A program made the position numbers and the translations under genes. Below the pieces are notes generated by a model. It had not been told where the DNA came from. It ran no database searches and saw only the letters and a list, made by a program, of their open reading frames with translations. DNA of 64,000 bases. Origin: Amycolatopsis azurea DSM 43854. Lineage in GTDB: Bacteria > Actinomycetota > Actinomycetes > Mycobacteriales > Pseudonocardiaceae. The DNA lies in assembly GCF_001995215.1 (NCBI RefSeq), contig NZ_MUXN01000008.1, forward strand, positions 186,752 through 250,751, given 5' to 3'. This document shows positions 42,600 through 50,258 of the stretch, one piece after another (position 1 is the stretch's first letter; the number at the start of each line of letters is the position of its first letter).

Positions 42600-43754
42600 G
42601 TGACCGATGACCCTCGCGTGCTGATCGACGCGACAGCCGTCCCCGCGGACAGGGGTGGCGTCGGTCGTTACGTGGATTCGCTGGTCGCGGCGCTGGACGC
42701 GGACGGCGCGCGGATCACCGTCGTCTGCCAGCCGCGGGACGCGGTGCTGTACGACCGGCTGGCGCCCGGCGCGCGGATCGTGCCCACCTCACCGTCGACG
42801 TCGACCAGGACGGCCAGGCTGACCTGGGAGCAGGCGACCCTGCCCCGGCTGGTCCGCCGGCTCGCCGCCGACGTCGTCCATTCGCCGCACTACACGATGC
42901 CCCTGGCCAGCCCGGCCGCTTCGGTGGTGACGCTGCACGACGCGACCTTCTTCACCGACGCGGTGCTGCACTCTTCGGTGAAGGCGCGCTTCTTCCGCGC
43001 CTGGACCGCGACGGCGCTTCGCCGCGCGACGCTCTGTGTCGTGCCGAGCATCGCGACTGCGGCCGAGCTGGAGCGCGTCGGCCAGGTGCGGACGGCGGAG
43101 CTGGAGATCATCCACCACGGCGTCGAACCGGACCGGTTCCATCCGCCCTCGGCCGCCGAGATCGAGGCCGCGCGCGACGCCGTCGGACTCGGGAAGACGC
43201 CGTACGTCGCCTTCCTCGGCGCGCTGGAACCGCGCAAGAACGTGCCCGCGCTGATCCGCGGCTTCGCGCGCGCCGTGACTGGCAGGCCGAACCCGCCCGC
43301 GCTGGTGCTGGCCGGGCAGCCGGGCTGGGACTCGCAGGTCGAACGCGCGCTGGACGCCGTGCCGCACCGGCTGCGGGTGATCCGGGCCGGGTACCTGCCC
43401 TTCGACACGCTCGCTGGGTTCCTCGGCGGCTCCGAACTGGTCGCCTACCCGAGCCTCGGCGAGGGTTTCGGGCTGCCGGTGCTGGAGGCGATGGCGTGCG
43501 GCGCGGCCGTGCTCACGACACGGCGGCTTTCGCTGCCCGAGGTCGGCGGGGACGCGGTCGCTTACTGCGGCGTCGGCGCCGGAGATGTCGCGGCGGCAAT
43601 TTCGGAGCTGCTCGACGCTCCCGCGCGGCGGGCCGAGCTGGCCGAAGCGGCACAGCTGCGGGCGAAGGAGTTCTCGTGGGCGACGACGGCGGAGCGCCAT
43701 CGGGAGGCTTACGCGAAGGCTTGGTACCGGCACGCTCAGCGGCGGGCGGGCTGA
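42600..43754 (+). CDS. GT4-family glycosyltransferase
   Basis: A 384-residue paralogue of its upstream neighbour: VLIDATAVPADRGGVGRYVDSL, VVTLHDATFFTDAVLH, VVPSIATAAELERVG, VAFLGALEPRKNVPALIRGF and YPSLGEGFGLPVLEAMACGAAVL. Starts at GTG 42600 (VTDDPRVLIDA). All GT-B donor-binding features are intact. After it the plus-strand operon is broken by a 318-bp repeat-bearing gap before wbbL. Confidence 0.9.
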   Translation: MTDDPRVLIDATAVPADRGGVGRYVDSLVAALDADGARITVVCQPRDAVLYDRLAPGARIVPTSPSTSTRTARLTWEQATLPRLVRRLAADVVHSPHYTMPLASPAASVVTLHDATFFTDAVLHSSVKARFFRAWTATALRRATLCVVPSIATAAELERVGQVRTAELEIIHHGVEPDRFHPPSAAEIEAARDAVGLGKTPYVAFLGALEPRKNVPALIRGFARAVTGRPNPPALVLAGQPGWDSQVERALDAVPHRLRVIRAGYLPFDTLAGFLGGSELVAYPSLGEGFGLPVLEAMACGAAVLTTRRLSLPEVGGDAVAYCGVGAGDVAAAISELLDAPARRAELAEAAQLRAKEFSWATTAERHREAYAKAWYRHAQRRAG

Positions 43755-43765
43755 CCCTCGGCCTC

Positions 43766-43870
43766 GTGATCAGAGGGACGACACGCGTGATCAGAGGGAC
43801 GGGACCCGGCTGCGCGGACGTGTCGTCCCTCCAGGCACAGGTGTCGTCCGTCTGATCACACGTGTCGTCC
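43766..43870. repeat. Cluster of direct and inverted copies of GTGATCAGAGGGACGACAC
   Basis: Forward copies at 43766-43784 and 43787-43804 (the second losing its end), and inverted copies at 43820-43832 (half), 43841-43859 (full, one change) and 43862-43870 (end only). The forward and inverted groups can pair to a long hairpin. Such iterons are unlike the other repeats of the window. Confidence 0.85.
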
Positions 43871-43995
43871 GACCAGCCACGCGAAACCACCGGTACTCTT
43901 CGAGCGCGAGGTCCCGGTGGGGCCGAGTATGAGAGCCCGCGACGCGTCCGGACGGTCGTCTCGCGGGCTTTTCGTTCTCCGGCAAGCGGCGGGGG

Positions 43996-44012
43996 AGCAA
44001 GGGACCTTTGCT
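43996..44012. repeat. Single AGCAAGGGACCTTTGCT element
   Basis: One copy of the 17-bp core found also at 14428, 14838 (inverted), 58243 and 58283 (inverted). It lacks an inverted partner here. Confidence 0.8.
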
Positions 44013-44072
44013 ATCGCCGCTGCCCGGGGTGGGGGCCGCAAGCGCGTTCGGTGACGGGTGGACAATGGCCGC

Positions 44073-44936
44073 GTGACTGAGCACCCCAGCTACGGCGACG
44101 GGATCGCCGTCGTGACCGTGACGTACTTCCCCGGCGAAACCCTCGAGAAGTTCCTCGACACCCTCGAGAAGGCGACGGATCGGGACGTCCAGGTCGTCGT
44201 CGCCGACAACGACTCGACGGACGGCGCGCCGGAGAAGGCCGCCCGCCGGGAAAACGTCAAGCTGCTCAGCATCGGCGAGAACGTCGGTTACGGCACGGCC
44301 GCCAACCGGGGTGTCGCGGAACTCGACGACAGTTACGGCTGGGTCGTCGTGGTGAACCCGGACCTCGAATGGGAGCCCGGTTCGCTCGACGCGCTGCTGG
44401 AGGTCGCCGAGCGCTGGCCGCGCGGTGGCGCGTTCGGGCCGCTCATCCACGATCTCGACGGCACGGTCTACCCGTCGGCCCGGCTGCTGCCGTCGTTCGG
44501 CCGCGGGATCGGGCACGCGGCGTTCGGCAAGATCTGGCCGGGCAACCCGTGGACGCGGCAGTACCGGCAGGAGACCGGCACCCCGGTCGAGCGCACGGCG
44601 GGCTGGCTTTCCGGGTCCTGCCAGCTGATCCGCCGCGAGGCCTTCGACTCGGTCGACGGTTTCGACACGCGCTACTTCATGTACTTCGAGGACGTCGACC
44701 TCGGCGATCGGCTGACCCGCGCGGGCTGGCTGAACGTGTACGCGCCTTCGTCCAGTGTCATGCACATCGGCGGGCACTCGACGTCGCAGGCTTCGGCGAA
44801 GATGCTGCGCGCGCACCACGACAGCGCGTACCGCTACCTCGCGGACCGTCACCGCGGTCTCCTGTGGAAGCCGGTCATGCTCGCGGTGAAGGCGGGGCTC
44901 GCGCTGCGGCTCAAGCTGGAGACGCGCCAGAAGTAG
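44073..44936 (+). CDS. wbbL: WbbL-type rhamnosyltransferase (GT2)
   Basis: A 287-residue GT2 enzyme resembling N-acetylglucosaminyl-diphospho-decaprenol L-rhamnosyltransferase, which adds rhamnose from dTDP-rhamnose to start the arabinogalactan linker. Marks: AVVTVTYFPGETLEKFL, VVVADNDSTDGAPEKAA, WVVVVNPDLEW, GWLSGSCQLIRREAF and MYFEDVDLGDRLTRAGWLNVY, all colinear with the mycobacterial enzyme. GTG 44073 (VTEHPSYGDG) is the natural start. In mycobacteria it follows rmlD, as here with an island inserted; the rmlB and rmlD products supply its donor. Confidence 0.88.
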   Translation: MTEHPSYGDGIAVVTVTYFPGETLEKFLDTLEKATDRDVQVVVADNDSTDGAPEKAARRENVKLLSIGENVGYGTAANRGVAELDDSYGWVVVVNPDLEWEPGSLDALLEVAERWPRGGAFGPLIHDLDGTVYPSARLLPSFGRGIGHAAFGKIWPGNPWTRQYRQETGTPVERTAGWLSGSCQLIRREAFDSVDGFDTRYFMYFEDVDLGDRLTRAGWLNVYAPSSSVMHIGGHSTSQASAKMLRAHHDSAYRYLADRHRGLLWKPVMLAVKAGLALRLKLETRQK

Positions 44937-44994
44937 CCGTTCCGGCCAGCGGAACTCGCGCGACTCGGCTCCCCGTCGTCGTTACCGTCGGTGC

Positions 44995-46044
44995 ATGGAC
45001 TTCGCCGAGTTGGACACCTGGCTGACCGAACGCGCCGGGGAGGACCGCTTCTCCGGGGTCGTGCTGATCCGGCGCGGCGACGAGACGCTCTTCGAACGCG
45101 GATACGGCCTGGCCAGCCGCCGCTGGTCGGTGCCGAACGCGCCGGACGTCCGGTACGACACCGCGTCGATCACCAAGGTCCTCACCGCGCTCGCCGCGTT
45201 GCGCCTGGCCGACGAGGGACGGCTGGACCTCGACCGCCCGATCGGTGAGCTCCTCGACCTCGGCGGCACGACGATCGCGGCCGAGGCGACGACGCGACAG
45301 CTGCTCACGCACACGTCCGGGATCGCCGACGACGCCGACGAGGAAGCGGGCGAGAGCTACGAGGCGCTGTGGGTCGACAAGCCGGTGTACTCGGTCGTCG
45401 ACACTCGTGACCATCTGCCCAATTTCGCTTACCGGGCACCGAATTTCGCACCGGGCGAGGGCTGCCGGTACTGCAATTCGGGGTACGTCCTCGCCGGGCT
45501 GGTGATCGAGCGGATCACCGGGATGCCGTATCGCGACCACGTCCGGGAAGCCGTGCTCGACCGCGCGGGGATGACCGATTCGGGGTTCTTCGACCGGCGC
45601 GATCCGCAGCCGAGGGTCGCCGAAGGCTGGGACCCGGTCCTCGACGGTGAGCGGGTCACCGGGTGGAAGCAGAACATCTTCAGCTACCCGCCGATCGGTT
45701 CACCCGATGGGGGTGCGTACTGCACCGTCGGCGACCTCGTCCGGCTGCTGCGGGCGATCCGCGAAGAACGACTTCTGAGCCCCGCGCGCACGAAGGAGTT
45801 CCTGACGCCGCAGGTACTTCACAGCAGTGGCGTCTGGTACGGGTTCGGCCTCGAATTCGTTCTGGAGCAGGACGGTTCCGTGCGGAATTACTACAAGGAC
45901 GGCGGAAACGTCGGCGTCTGCTCGCTCATGCGGCACTATCCGTCGGAAGGTCTGGACGTCGCGATGCTGTCCAACGCCACATACGGCGGTGGAGCGGCGA
46001 TCAAGGAAATCGATCGGGTGATCAAGGCTTCCCGCGCGGGCTAG
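44995..46044 (+). CDS. Beta-lactamase-like serine hydrolase (class C/penicillin-binding fold)
   Basis: A 349-residue enzyme of the serine beta-lactamase/DD-peptidase group. Motifs: active-site YDTASITKVL (SxxK), YCNSGYVLAG (YxN) and the third box KDGGNVGVCSLM. No signal peptide is seen at the N-terminus (MDFAELDTWLTERAGEDR), so it is probably cytosolic and acts as an esterase or peptidase rather than a resistance enzyme. Its stop overlaps the convergent gene by 4 nt (CTAG). Confidence 0.9.
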   Translation: MDFAELDTWLTERAGEDRFSGVVLIRRGDETLFERGYGLASRRWSVPNAPDVRYDTASITKVLTALAALRLADEGRLDLDRPIGELLDLGGTTIAAEATTRQLLTHTSGIADDADEEAGESYEALWVDKPVYSVVDTRDHLPNFAYRAPNFAPGEGCRYCNSGYVLAGLVIERITGMPYRDHVREAVLDRAGMTDSGFFDRRDPQPRVAEGWDPVLDGERVTGWKQNIFSYPPIGSPDGGAYCTVGDLVRLLRAIREERLLSPARTKEFLTPQVLHSSGVWYGFGLEFVLEQDGSVRNYYKDGGNVGVCSLMRHYPSEGLDVAMLSNATYGGGAAIKEIDRVIKASRAG

Positions 46045-46541
46045 ATGCCGTCCAGCCTGCGCGAAAGGTTCGAACGCCCCGAAGGGGTCTGCTTCACCGT
46101 CGGCACCAAGCCGCCGCCGATCTCGTTCTCGACGGTCTCCTGTTCCTGCTGCTCGATCAGGGGACTCTGCACCGGCGCGGCAGGCGGCCGCCTGGTGAGC
46201 GGGGTCGCCGCCTGCGGCAGGGGCCTGGTCGGCTGGGTACCGGGACGGCGGGGATACGGCTGCGGCTGTGTCGAGCCCTCGCCCCGCACCGGCGGCAGGT
46301 CCAGCCGCGTCGTCGGCTCGGGTCCCGCCAGCGGGTGGTCGTTCTCCGCGATCAGTGAAGCCGGTAGCTGGGTGGTCGTGTCCGGGTCCGACGACCGGTC
46401 GATCTCGGCGACCACCGATCGGGGGATCTGCTGTGTGTTCGCGGAGTCCATCGGAGACGTCGCGTTGTCCGGTGTCACGACGAAGGCTCCACGCGCGCTT
46501 GCGCGTGCGAGCAAGGCGTCCGCCCGAGCACGGGGGTCCAT
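46041..46541 (-). CDS. Uncharacterised Pro/Gln/Thr-rich low-complexity protein
   Basis: 166 residues, no recognisable domain, no membrane segment. Starts MDPRARADALLARASARGAF, then Thr-rich (DTTTQLPASL, PTTRLDLPPV) and a proline-rich middle. It looks disordered. Short TTQLP and TTRLDLP phrases recur and could be Ser/Thr-kinase targets. GGGGA abuts the ATG. Probably a real gene (codon bias, convergent stop overlap), function unknown. Confidence 0.6.
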   Translation of the reverse strand: MDPRARADALLARASARGAFVVTPDNATSPMDSANTQQIPRSVVAEIDRSSDPDTTTQLPASLIAENDHPLAGPEPTTRLDLPPVRGEGSTQPQPYPRRPGTQPTRPLPQAATPLTRRPPAAPVQSPLIEQQEQETVENEIGGGLVPTVKQTPSGRSNLSRRLDGI

Positions 46542-46690
46542 TCCCCTAGGCCTCCCGACTGACCTGGGGCCCTCTGGGTTCAGGGCCGACTGTGTGTTGT
46601 CTAGGGTAGGCCCTAGGAGCGGCTGCCGTCAGCAGACCCGCAAACGTCTTCAGACAAAAGTTGCCGAGCGCACGGCCGGCTCCGAGGGAC

Positions 46691-47143
46691 TCAGGCTTCC
46701 ATGTCCGAGAGGATCCGGGTGCTGGAGTCGGCTTTGTCCGTGCCGCCGATGCCGTAGATCATCGAGATGTCGTTGCGGGCCCCGGCCTCGACCTCGTCGG
46801 CAGGCAGCTCGTCGACGTTGCGCCGGTCCCCGCCGTTGCAGAACTCGAGTTCCGTGTCCGGGTACGCCGCGCGGATCAGGTCGAACGACTCGTTGATGCC
46901 CGGCCCCTGCTCGACGGCGACGTACACGTCGTCGACGATGCGCAGCGCGCGGACGATCCGGGCGCGGACGTCCTCGGTCTGGATCACCCGGCCCTTCTTG
47001 AGGACCTGCTGGGGATCGTTGTTGACGATGACGATCAGGTAGCCGGACCGGGCCTGCGCGGCCTCGAACAGGTCGAGATGGCCCTGGTGGAGCGGGTTGA
47101 AGTACCCACTGACGATCGAGGCCTTCGCCGGTCGCTCGGTCAT
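46691..47143 (-). CDS. Cytidylyltransferase-like nucleotidyltransferase
   Basis: About 150 residues from ATG 47143 (MTERPAKASIVSGYFN). The nucleotidyl-transfer motif is NPLHQGHLDLFEAA (HxGH), and the later SSTRI is the family's second signature (ISSTxR). Such small enzymes attach CMP or AMP to sugar- or glycerol-phosphates. Near the glycan genes, a sugar-nucleotide role is reasonable. The substrate is not determined. The 149-bp region upstream of 46541 separates it from the Pro-rich gene. Confidence 0.85.
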   Translation of the reverse strand: MTERPAKASIVSGYFNPLHQGHLDLFEAAQARSGYLIVIVNNDPQQVLKKGRVIQTEDVRARIVRALRIVDDVYVAVEQGPGINESFDLIRAAYPDTELEFCNGGDRRNVDELPADEVEAGARNDISMIYGIGGTDKADSSTRILSDMEA

Positions 47144-47217
47144 CGTCCAGTCCTCCATAGGCTTACGGTTGCGGATGGCCCGGCTAACCCTAGCCGAGTG
47201 CCAGGTAGTTTCACCGT

Positions 47218-48114
47218 GTGCTGTTCCGCCCCGGCTTCGAGCTCGACCTGGACACGGTCCTGGGTCCGCTGAGCCGTGGTTCGCACTCGCCCAATGTCGT
47301 CCGTACCGACGCAGGCGTTACCTGGCTGGCCACCAACACCGCGGACGGTCCTGGCACGCTCGCGCTGCTGCGGCGCGCGGACGGCGAGGTCGAGGCGGAG
47401 GCCTGGGGACCCGGCGCGGACAGGCTGCTCGACGGTGTCCCGGCGATGCTGGGCGCGCACGACGACGACTCCGGATTCGTGGCGCACCACGACGTCATCG
47501 CGTCGGCGCGGCGCCTGAACCCGGGACTGCGGCTCGGCTCGACCGGCCGGGTGTGGGACGCGCTGGTGCTCGCCGTGCTGGAGCAGAAGGTGACCAGCGC
47601 GGAGGCGCTGCGCTCGTGGAGCGAATTGTGCCGCTGGTTCGGGGAACAGGCGCCGGGACCGGGGCCGTCACGGCTGCGCGTGCCGCCGACGCCGGTCGCC
47701 ATCCGCTCCATTGTGGACTGGAAATGGCATCGCGCCGGGGTGGACCTGAAGCGGCGGACGACGCTGATCGCCGCGGCCCGCGTCGCGCCACGGCTGGAGA
47801 AGGCCGTCGAGCTGAAGGGCGTCGAAGGCCGGGCCTGGCTGCGGAAGGTCCCCGGTATCGGGGTGTGGACAGCGGCGGAGATCGCGCAGCGCGCCTGGGG
47901 AGACCCGGACGCGGTGAGCTTCGGCGACTACAACATCCCGTCGATGGTGGGGCACGCGCTGGTCGGCACGAAACTCGACGACGCCGGGATGTCCGAGGTG
48001 CTGGCGCCGTATTCGCCGCAGCGGCAGCGCGTGGTGCGGTATCTGTCGAAGGCCGGGTTCCGCCGCCCGCGGTTCGGGCCGAAGATCGAGCTGCGCGACT
48101 ACCGCGCGATGTGA
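47218..48114 (+). CDS. AlkA-like HhH-GPD DNA glycosylase
   Basis: A 298-residue base-excision glycosylase of the HhH-GPD superfamily, probably for alkylated purines. Marks: VWDALVLAVLEQKVTSAEALRSW (helical core), helix-hairpin-helix LRKVPGIGVWTAAEIAQRAWGD and the catalytic Asp in VSFGDYNIPSM. It lacks the extra N-terminal AraC parts of some AlkA fusions. Starts at GTG 47218, divergent from the nucleotidyltransferase. Confidence 0.88.
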   Translation: MLFRPGFELDLDTVLGPLSRGSHSPNVVRTDAGVTWLATNTADGPGTLALLRRADGEVEAEAWGPGADRLLDGVPAMLGAHDDDSGFVAHHDVIASARRLNPGLRLGSTGRVWDALVLAVLEQKVTSAEALRSWSELCRWFGEQAPGPGPSRLRVPPTPVAIRSIVDWKWHRAGVDLKRRTTLIAAARVAPRLEKAVELKGVEGRAWLRKVPGIGVWTAAEIAQRAWGDPDAVSFGDYNIPSMVGHALVGTKLDDAGMSEVLAPYSPQRQRVVRYLSKAGFRRPRFGPKIELRDYRAM

Positions 48115-48146
48115 CTCTGCGGGCCTTCTCGCGGCGGCTCCCTCAA

Positions 48147-48201
48147 GTACATGAAGGGGTCCTTCAGGGAGCCAGGCGCAAGCAAGGGGGCCTTCATGTA
48201 C
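48147..48201. repeat. Near-identical copy of the repeat at 14737-14791
   Basis: Bounded by GTACATGAAGG and CCTTCATGTAC. Over about 60 bp it differs from 14737-14791 at only three positions, so the two are recent copies or held alike by gene conversion. Confidence 0.9.
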
Positions 48202-48208
48202 TGAAGAC

Positions 48209-48394
48209 TCAGTTGCCCCAGCCTTGCGGCGGGTAGGGCTGCTGCTGGCTCGGGTACTGCGGCGGCTGCTGCCCGTACTGGTGGTGCGGGAGGGCAGGCG
48301 GCTTCTTGGTGTTCGCCTTCACCAGGAAGAAGATCCCGACCCCGATCCCGGCCAGGATCAGGAAGCCGACCAGCAGTACCAAAAGGAAGACCAT
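48209..48394 (-). CDS. Small single-helix membrane protein, Gln/Pro-rich tail
   Basis: 61 residues: one membrane helix (VFLLVLLVGFLILAGIGVGI) followed by HHQYGQQPPQYPSQQQPYPP. Its neighbour at 48420 has the same plan (helix, then repeats of PYPPQ). No family is recognised. Likely a membrane-anchored disordered tail, function unknown. Confidence 0.6.
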   Translation of the reverse strand: MVFLLVLLVGFLILAGIGVGIFFLVKANTKKPPALPHHQYGQQPPQYPSQQQPYPPQGWGN

Positions 48395-48419
48395 GCCGTG
48401 AGACTAACCGGCAGCCCCG

Positions 48420-48617
48420 TCACCAGCCCGGCGGCGGCTGCTGCGGAGGCTGGCCGGGGTACTGCTGCGGCGGGTACTGCCCCGGAGGACCGCCCTGCGG
48501 ATACTGCGGCGGATACGGCTGCTGCGGCGGGTAGGGCGGCGGCTTCGGCTTGTTGAGGGTCTTGATCAGGAAGAAGATCCCGAAACCCAAGCCCACGAGC
48601 ACCGCCAGGATGACCAC
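48420..48617 (-). CDS. Small single-helix membrane protein, PYPPQ-rich tail
   Basis: 65 residues from GTG 48617: a helix (VILAVLVGLGFGIFFLIK) and a tail of PYPPQQ repeats. The start is doubtful: no ribosome-binding site precedes GTG 48617. A strong AAGGGGG site lies 24-30 bases upstream, but the ATG after it is in another frame, so a rare start codon in between is possible. Paralogue of the 61-residue gene downstream. Confidence 0.55.
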   Translation of the reverse strand: MVILAVLVGLGFGIFFLIKTLNKPKPPPYPPQQPYPPQYPQGGPPGQYPPQQYPGQPPQQPPPGW

Positions 48618-48680
48618 CAGCTGAATGATTCCGATTCCGATAGCGGCATACCCCCTTCGTTCGTCTCAGCGGAGGGTAGA

Positions 48681-49031
48681 TCAGCCCAGCGCCGCGTCGA
48701 TGATCGCCTTGGCCTCGTCGCGGTCGAGACCGAGTTTCCTGGTCAGCGCGGCGTAATCGGCCGCGGCCTGCCTCGCCCGTTCGCGGGTTTCGTCGCCGAC
48801 GGCGCTGACGAACGTGCCAGCCCGGCCGCGAGTCTCGATCAGGCCGCCTTCTTCGAGCTCGCGGTAGGCCTTGGCGACGGTGTTCGGCGCGATGCCGAGG
48901 TCCTCGGCGAGTTTCCGCACGGTCGGGAGCTTCGCCCCGACGGGCAGCGTGCCGTCGTTGATCCGCGCCGCGTAGGCGGTGCGGACCTGCTCGAAGGGCG
49001 GGACCGAGGAGTTCGGGTCGACGCGGACCAT
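48681..49031 (-). CDS. GntR-family regulator, YtrA type
   Basis: 116 residues: a GntR winged helix (VPPFEQVRTAYAARINDGTLP, KLPTVRKLAEDLGIAPNTVAKAYRELEEGGLIETRGRAGTFV, read in parts) and only a 40-residue helical C-terminal tail, the length of the YtrA subgroup. These usually repress a membrane-protein operon next to them, which here would be the small proline-rich membrane proteins. Starts 11 nt after the stop of the neighbouring gene at 49043. Confidence 0.9.
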   Translation of the reverse strand: MVRVDPNSSVPPFEQVRTAYAARINDGTLPVGAKLPTVRKLAEDLGIAPNTVAKAYRELEEGGLIETRGRAGTFVSAVGDETRERARQAAADYAALTRKLGLDRDEAKAIIDAALG

Positions 49032-49042
49032 GCGATCGGCTC

Positions 49043-49687
49043 CTACTGGCGGGGCGGCATGACCTGGGTGCGGTCGGCGCCGGAGACGACCTGGGTGGCG
49101 TCACCCGCGCCGCCGGACACCACCTGCGTCCGGTCGGCACCCGCGGGCGAGACGACCTGGGTGCGGTCGGCGCCGGCGTCCGCCTGCTGCTGCGGGGAGA
49201 CGACCTGCGTGCGGTCGGCGCCCGCGTCGATCGGCGGCCCGGCCTGCGGAGGAGGCGGCGGGAAACCGGGTGCGGGCATCGGCGGCTGCGACGCGAATGG
49301 GTTGGGAGCCGGGGCACCGGGCGGCGGCGCGAAACCCGGGGCCGGAGCCGGGGGCGGCGGGAATCCGGGCGCCTGGCCGAAACCGGCCTGTGGAGGCGGC
49401 GGCGGGAAGCCGGGCTGCTGCTGCCAGGCGCCCTGCGGGGCGGGGCCACCGGTGGGCGGGGGAGGCGGCGGGAAACCCGGGGCCGGGCCGCCACCGCCGA
49501 AGTTCGGATTCTGCGGGAAGGTCATCGGCGGCTTCTTCGCCTGGTTGACCTTCACGATGATCACCACGATCACGATGATGATAATGATGATCGCCAAGAC
49601 CAGCAGGAACCAGCCGAAGCCTTCACCGTCCCCGCTGCTGTGGACCCGGACCCGGTCCAGGTATGGCGTCAGCGTCGTCAGCATCAT
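49043..49687 (-). CDS. Membrane protein with proline-rich tail and five TQV repeats
   Basis: 214 residues: one membrane helix (about 25-46, LAIIIIIIVIVVIIVKV), a long proline/glycine-rich segment (55-150) and a C-terminal tail with five near-repeats ending in TQVV or TQVM, with Thr at about 160, 176, 187, 198 and 207 (ADRTQVVS, GDATQVVS). Acid-x-Thr-Gln-Val is a plausible actinobacterial Ser/Thr-kinase and FHA-binding site. It is in line with GntR and the two small membrane genes. No known family. Confidence 0.65.
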   Translation of the reverse strand: MMLTTLTPYLDRVRVHSSGDGEGFGWFLLVLAIIIIIIVIVVIIVKVNQAKKPPMTFPQNPNFGGGGPAPGFPPPPPPTGGPAPQGAWQQQPGFPPPPPQAGFGQAPGFPPPPAPAPGFAPPPGAPAPNPFASQPPMPAPGFPPPPPQAGPPIDAGADRTQVVSPQQQADAGADRTQVVSPAGADRTQVVSGGAGDATQVVSGADRTQVMPPRQ

Positions 49688-49712
49688 TCCCCCTTAAACG
49701 TCAGCCGACACC

Positions 49713-50258
49713 CTAACGGGCCGACGACGCGGGCAGTGCGGCTTCCACCAGTTCGGCGAGATCTTCCGACCCTTTCGGCAGAGAATTCACCGGCCACCAC
49801 TGAAGATCGTCCGATTCGTCGCTTTGGACCGGTTGTGCGCCGCGGGGTGCGCGCACCGCGAAACGCACGTCGAAATGCCGGGTCGGCACGCCGAGCGAGC
49901 AGGTGATCGGGTGGACGTCGAGATGCACCGGAACCGGGTCGATCACCAGGTCCTCGATGCCGGATTCCTCCCGCGCCTCGCGAAGGGCGGCGTCCACGAG
50001 CGTCGCGTCACCCGGTTCGCAATGCCCGCCGAGCTGTAGCCAGCGGCCGACTCGCGGATGCAGGGTGAGCAACACGTTTTCCGCGTCGGCGTCGAGGAGG
50101 ACGGCCGACGCGGTGAGGTGCCCGGCCGCGCATTCACGGCGGCAGACGTCGTCGCGGGCGGCGAGGAAGCCGAGATAGGCCTGGCGCAAGGATTCCTGGG
50201 CGGCGCCCACCGGCCGCCAACCGGATAAAGTGGACACGGCGCTTTCATGCAGGGTCAC
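49713..50258 (-). CDS. NUDIX hydrolase
   Basis: 181 residues with the NUDIX box [25 protein letters not shown], read as the GHCEPG and LREAREESG parts; the spacing is one residue longer than the textbook 23-residue box, which is usual for this actinobacterial subgroup. It cleaves nucleoside-diphosphate-linked substrates. Its GTG overlaps the fbiB stop by 4 nt (GTGA), so it is the fourth gene of the coenzyme F420 operon and may remove damaged nucleotides or act on an F420-pathway GDP/GTP product; this is inference. Confidence 0.9.
   Translation of the reverse strand: MTLHESAVSTLSGWRPVGAAQESLRQAYLGFLAARDDVCRRECAAGHLTASAVLLDADAENVLLTLHPRVGRWLQLGGHCEPGDATLVDAALREAREESGIEDLVIDPVPVHLDVHPITCSLGVPTRHFDVRFAVRAPRGAQPVQSDESDDLQWWPVNSLPKGSEDLAELVEAALPASSAR

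Larger units (their letters stand above)
43755..44072. other. 318-bp gene-free interval with iterated repeats
   Basis: No gene is seen. It carries the GTGATCAGAGGGACGACAC repeat cluster (43766-43870), one AGCAAGGGACCTTTGCT element (43996-44012), and the presumed promoter of the wbbL-type gene. Confidence 0.7.

Noticed and set aside
44995..46044. Beta-lactamase-like gene as an antibiotic-resistance gene
   Set aside because: It has the catalytic motifs but no signal peptide, so a periplasmic-type lactamase role is unlikely; kept as a general serine hydrolase.
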